From Arthrobacter sp. M2012083 (GTDB lineage Bacteria > Actinomycetota > Actinomycetes > Actinomycetales > Micrococcaceae), in assembly GCF_000281065.1 (NCBI RefSeq), contig NZ_AKKK01000025.1:124001-188000 (forward strand): a stretch of 64,000 nucleotides of DNA, read 5' to 3'. The notes beneath the pieces were generated by a model. The model saw only the letters and a program-made list of their open reading frames with translations, searched no databases and was not told where the DNA came from. A program made the translations under genes and the position numbers. Numbering within the stretch: position 1 is the stretch's first letter; the number at the start of each line of letters is the position of its first letter. Shown here in pieces: positions 61,345 through 64,000 of this stretch.

Positions 61345-62279
61345 TGAACCAGGCTGAGCCGGCGCCCGCTGAGCGGGTCCCGACACGCGATACCCCCAAG
61401 CGCGTCAGGCGCGTGCGGAAGAACCCCACACCCAAGGCAGGCCGGAATCTTCCGGCGGCCATCGGCGTCGGGCTTGCCATGCTTTTGGCCGTTTTGGGCG
61501 GATTGCTGTTCCTCCCGCTGGGATTCGTCCTTCTCACTACTGCTTTTGCGGTACTGGGTGTCTGGGAAGTTTTCCGGGCGCTTGAGGCACAGGGGACCAG
61601 GATGCCGATCGTTCCCGTGATGGTCGGCAGCCTGGTGATGCCGGTGTCGGCCTACTTTGGCGGACTTGAGGGTTTGCTTTTCACGATGACGGCGAGTTCG
61701 GTGGCCGTTTTGCTGTGGCGCTCCATCGAGAGCGCGTCCGGGGCGCCGCGCAGCGTGTTTGCCGGCGTTTTCACCCTGGCCTGGATTCCGTTCCTTATCA
61801 GCTTCGCGGCATTGCCGCTCCATGCCACCGGTGGCGCCACTCCCTTCGGCTTTTGGCCGAACGGGATTCCCGACGGCGCGTGGCAGATAGCCACTTTGTT
61901 GCTGTTGGTGGTCTCGAATGACACGTTCGGCTACATCGTTGGTGCCACCTTCGGTAAGCACCCCATGGCCCCCAAGATCAGCCCCAAGAAGTCCTGGGAG
62001 GGCTTCGCGGGATCAGTGGGTGGGGCCATGGTCATCGGCGTCCTTGCCTGTATCTTCCTCCTCGGCAAGCCCTGGTGGGTGGGGCTTGTGCTGGCCGTTG
62101 GGATGGTGGCCGCATCAACCGCCGGAGACCTCGCCGAGTCCATGGTCAAACGCGAACTTGGCGTGAAGGACATGAGCAGCATCCTGCCCGGCCATGGTGG
62201 CGTGATGGACCGCCTCGACTCCATCGTGTTCGCAGCCCCTGTAGCCTATGTTCTGTTCGCGCTGCTGAGCGGCGTCTGA
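61344..62279 (+). CDS. cdsA: Phosphatidate cytidylyltransferase
   Basis: 311 residues, makes CDP-diacylglycerol from phosphatidate and CTP. A Pro/Arg-rich cytoplasmic N-terminus (1-35) precedes about seven to eight helices; the CDS signature is complete near 270 (SMVKRELGVKDMSSILPGHG then GVMDRLDS). It supplies the CDP-lipid used by enzymes such as the transferase at 49750. Coupled to frr by a one-base overlap. Confidence 0.95.
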   Translation: MNQAEPAPAERVPTRDTPKRVRRVRKNPTPKAGRNLPAAIGVGLAMLLAVLGGLLFLPLGFVLLTTAFAVLGVWEVFRALEAQGTRMPIVPVMVGSLVMPVSAYFGGLEGLLFTMTASSVAVLLWRSIESASGAPRSVFAGVFTLAWIPFLISFAALPLHATGGATPFGFWPNGIPDGAWQIATLLLLVVSNDTFGYIVGATFGKHPMAPKISPKKSWEGFAGSVGGAMVIGVLACIFLLGKPWWVGLVLAVGMVAASTAGDLAESMVKRELGVKDMSSILPGHGGVMDRLDSIVFAAPVAYVLFALLSGV

Positions 62280-62299
62280 CAACCAATGAAGGAAAGTTA

Positions 62300-62884
62300 G
62301 TGGCCTTGGATATTCGACGCCAGATCCCCGCAACGTTCGATCGCGTGGAGCGCAGCAAGTACGGCTATAACGCCAAGCAAGTGGATGAGTTCCTCCAACG
62401 AGCCAGGACGTCGTTTGAGAACCCTGTGGGCGCGGCCGACCAAGTGGCCAGCGTAGATGTACGTGCTGTGGCTTTCGACCCCGTCAAGGGTGGCTACGAC
62501 GCCAATAGCGTGGATGCTGCCCTGGACCGGCTGGAGGATGCCTTTGCGCGTCGGGAGAGGGACGACCTCATCAGCCAGCAGGGCGAAGAGGCTTGGCTGC
62601 GCGAGATTGGCAAGCTGTCCGGCATCCTGCGCGGCAGGCTGCACCGGCCTGACGGCGAGCGCTTCCGGCGCCCGTCGGGGAAAAGGACCCGCAGCTACAA
62701 CGTCCAGGATGTCGACGCCTTGTGTGCCGAGCTTATTGGGTACCTCGAGCACGATCAGGCCTTGAGCGTAGACACTGTGCGTCGTGCTGTTTTCCGTGCG
62801 GCCAAGGGCGCCGATGGCTACGAAGAGGCGCAGGTGGATGCCTTTCTCGCGCGTGTTGTTGAGCTCATGGCGGCTATCGACTAA
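62300..62884 (+). CDS. DivIVA-domain repeat protein
   Basis: 194 residues with four copies of a short motif ending in ...VDxFL or similar: 13-32 (FDRVERSKYGYNAKQVDEFL), 59-75 (FDPVKGGYDANSVDAAL), 122-142 and 165-183 (ADGYEEAQVDAFL). The motif is the membrane-binding start of DivIVA; families with tandem copies occur in actinobacteria, probably at curved membrane or poles. No long coiled coil follows, unlike true DivIVA. GTG 62300 follows AAGGAAAG. 20 bases after cdsA. Confidence 0.85.
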   Translation: MALDIRRQIPATFDRVERSKYGYNAKQVDEFLQRARTSFENPVGAADQVASVDVRAVAFDPVKGGYDANSVDAALDRLEDAFARRERDDLISQQGEEAWLREIGKLSGILRGRLHRPDGERFRRPSGKRTRSYNVQDVDALCAELIGYLEHDQALSVDTVRRAVFRAAKGADGYEEAQVDAFLARVVELMAAID

Positions 62885-62912
62885 GGACCCGTCATCGACT
62901 CCGACCAAACGG

Positions 62913-63611
62913 TCAAGCCTGCGGGGGAGTGGGCGAAATTGGCGGATTGTTCTTCCACACGTCCAGATAGCGACGATGCCCACGCACCAGCGACGTGCCG
63001 AAAAAGCCCAGTGCGGCCAGGATGGCGACAGGTATTGCCGCCAGAGCGGGAAGTCCGGCGGTCAGCATTGCTGAGCCAAGCAGCAAGGCAATCAGCGCCG
63101 AGTTTACAAAACCCATAAAAACCATGCTGCTGCCCGCCACTTGGCGAAAATCGGTTCGCCCGCCGAGGAAGTAGTAGGTCCGCTTGGCACCTTCTTCGTC
63201 GTCGTGGTGCCCAGCCATGAGGTAGGGCCTCATGCCTGGATCCAGATCGACATAGGCAGCCCGCAGCCGGTTCATTGCCAGGACATACATCAGGTCCTCC
63301 ATGCCCACGCTCATCACACGGATATGGGTAAGCAGGCCGACCACCAGATCGATGCACAGAATGGTCAGCGCGAATGCACGGAACGCATCTGAAAACTGGG
63401 TGGCGTTGCCCACGAGGGCGACACTGAGCAGGCTCGCCGATGTGAAAGTCAGGAACATGCTGATCCGGGTGAGGACTTCGCCTTGGGTGGTACTCCTTGA
63501 AGCAAGCAGGCTCCAGTGTTCCGTGGCCAGCAATTGCGCCCGGACGCTGGGAGATAGCTCCGCGGGGAGCGCCGGCGGTTCCGGGCTCGCCGCACCCGCT
63601 TCATCGGACAT
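62913..63611 (-). CDS. Four-helix membrane protein of unknown function
   Basis: 232 residues. A Pro-rich acidic N-terminus, helices at about 53-71, 77-96, 158-176 and 178-200, and a charged loop with MEDLMYVLAMNRLRAAYVDL and HHDDEEGAKRTYY between the pairs. I recognise no family. ATG 63611 is six bases after GACAAT; GTG 63626 is the alternative. Confidence 0.68.
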   Translation of the reverse strand: MSDEAGAASPEPPALPAELSPSVRAQLLATEHWSLLASRSTTQGEVLTRISMFLTFTSASLLSVALVGNATQFSDAFRAFALTILCIDLVVGLLTHIRVMSVGMEDLMYVLAMNRLRAAYVDLDPGMRPYLMAGHHDDEEGAKRTYYFLGGRTDFRQVAGSSMVFMGFVNSALIALLLGSAMLTAGLPALAAIPVAILAALGFFGTSLVRGHRRYLDVWKNNPPISPTPPQA

Positions 63612-63659
63612 GGCGTCATTGTCCACCCTGAAAGGGCCGCGGACAACGGCTTGCTGACG

Positions 63660-64000
63660 CTATCTCTCCGTGACGACCGGACGCTCCGGCACATGCAGGC
63701 GTGACATCACCCGGTTTACCGAGGCCGGTACGCGGTTCTTCGTCATGAATGACACGGTCACCGTTACCGCGAAGGCGGCCGGGACGCTCCATGCTGCAGG
63801 CTGCGCCAACCACGCGGGCGCGTTGCCCGGGCCCATGAGGGTGCCTGCCACCATGGCGCCGCCACAAAGAAGCGCACCAATCAGCATCCCCGCGATAGCC
63901 CCCGCGTCCGTCAGCCCACGCCACCAGATCCCCAGCAGCAGCACCGGGCAGATGGTGGAGGCCGTGAAGGCGAAAACCAAGCCAACGCTTCCAGCCAGCG
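63660..64000 (-). CDS. Sodium:solute symporter, cation/acetate symporter type (C-terminus, partial)
   Basis: The last 113 residues are visible; the gene begins beyond the right edge. LVFAFTASTICPVLLLGIWW followed by RGLTDAGAIAGMLIGALLCG is typical of the last helices of ActP-like SSS transporters, and a final helix (AAFAVTVTVSFMT) precedes a basic tail. Monocarboxylate uptake is likely. Confidence 0.82.
   Translation of the reverse strand, partial: LAGSVGLVFAFTASTICPVLLLGIWWRGLTDAGAIAGMLIGALLCGGAMVAGTLMGPGNAPAWLAQPAAWSVPAAFAVTVTVSFMTKNRVPASVNRVMSRLHVPERPVVTER

Overview
This is a 64 kb stretch of chromosome from a high-GC Gram-positive bacterium of the Micrococcaceae, most like Arthrobacter or Paenarthrobacter. 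That is an inference from gene content, GATC-tailed codon use, a SAM-IV type riboswitch (an actinobacterial class), many apparently leaderless start codons and a DivIVA-repeat protein beside cdsA. Most of the window is ordinary, densely packed chromosomal sequence. I see no prophage, insertion sequence or CRISPR array.

Layout. 1-1.8 kb: a citrate carrier (CitMHS family) diverging from the start of a membrane protein, probably its sensor kinase. 1.9-5.4 kb: gatCAB, the tRNA amidotransferase operon. 5.5-7.0 kb: a secreted DUF5666-like protein converging on a formylglycine-generating enzyme. 7.3-13.4 kb: a carbohydrate uptake operon (two permeases, a Tat-exported lipoprotein binding protein, a LacI regulator, a Gfo/Idh dehydrogenase) with a LacI-type operator on its promoter and no ATPase. 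13.4-16.9 kb: a LysR regulator diverging from tdh-kbl, threonine to glycine plus acetyl-CoA. 16.9-19.3 kb: a FAD amine oxidase and hutI. 19.3-23.9 kb: a five-gene operon (SIS isomerase, ROK kinase, PfkB kinase, tagatose/fructose-bisphosphate aldolase, DeoR regulator) that reads as a complete amino-sugar or tagatose route. 24-32.7 kb: small enzymes plus metY and metX, the latter behind a SAM-IV riboswitch.

32.7-42.5 kb: a YdcZ-type transporter, glyS, an acetyltransferase, a YibE/F membrane protein preceded by a five-codon leader ORF ending Cys-Cys-stop, dusB, dgt and dnaG. 42.5-42.8 kb: two identical tRNA-Asn genes from a 189-bp tandem duplication. 43-48.7 kb, minus strand: a membrane esterase and an MprF-like aminoacyl-phosphatidylglycerol synthase with a degenerate rhomboid-like N-terminus, then a Bcr/CflA exporter. 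48.8-52.6 kb: a holin-X family protein, a CDP-alcohol phosphatidyltransferase, a NIPA-like transporter and a family 4 glycosyltransferase, probably an envelope lipid group. 52.7-55.6 kb: a tRNA with CAT anticodon, then a 922-residue SF1 helicase fused to a C-terminal DUF2726-type nuclease fold. This is the best candidate for an accessory, possibly antiphage, gene: it is tRNA-adjacent and lower in GC. 55.8-57.6 kb: an acyl-CoA dehydrogenase behind a perfect 16-bp palindrome, and an M23 peptidase. 58-62.9 kb: the conserved rpsB-tsf-pyrH-frr-cdsA block plus a DivIVA-repeat protein. The window ends in a four-helix membrane protein and the C-terminus of a sodium:solute symporter.

A recurring theme is start codons placed 6-7 bases after a TANNNT-like -10 box with no ribosome binding site (dnaG, the CPBP protease, the YdcZ transporter and others). 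I used this to choose several starts.
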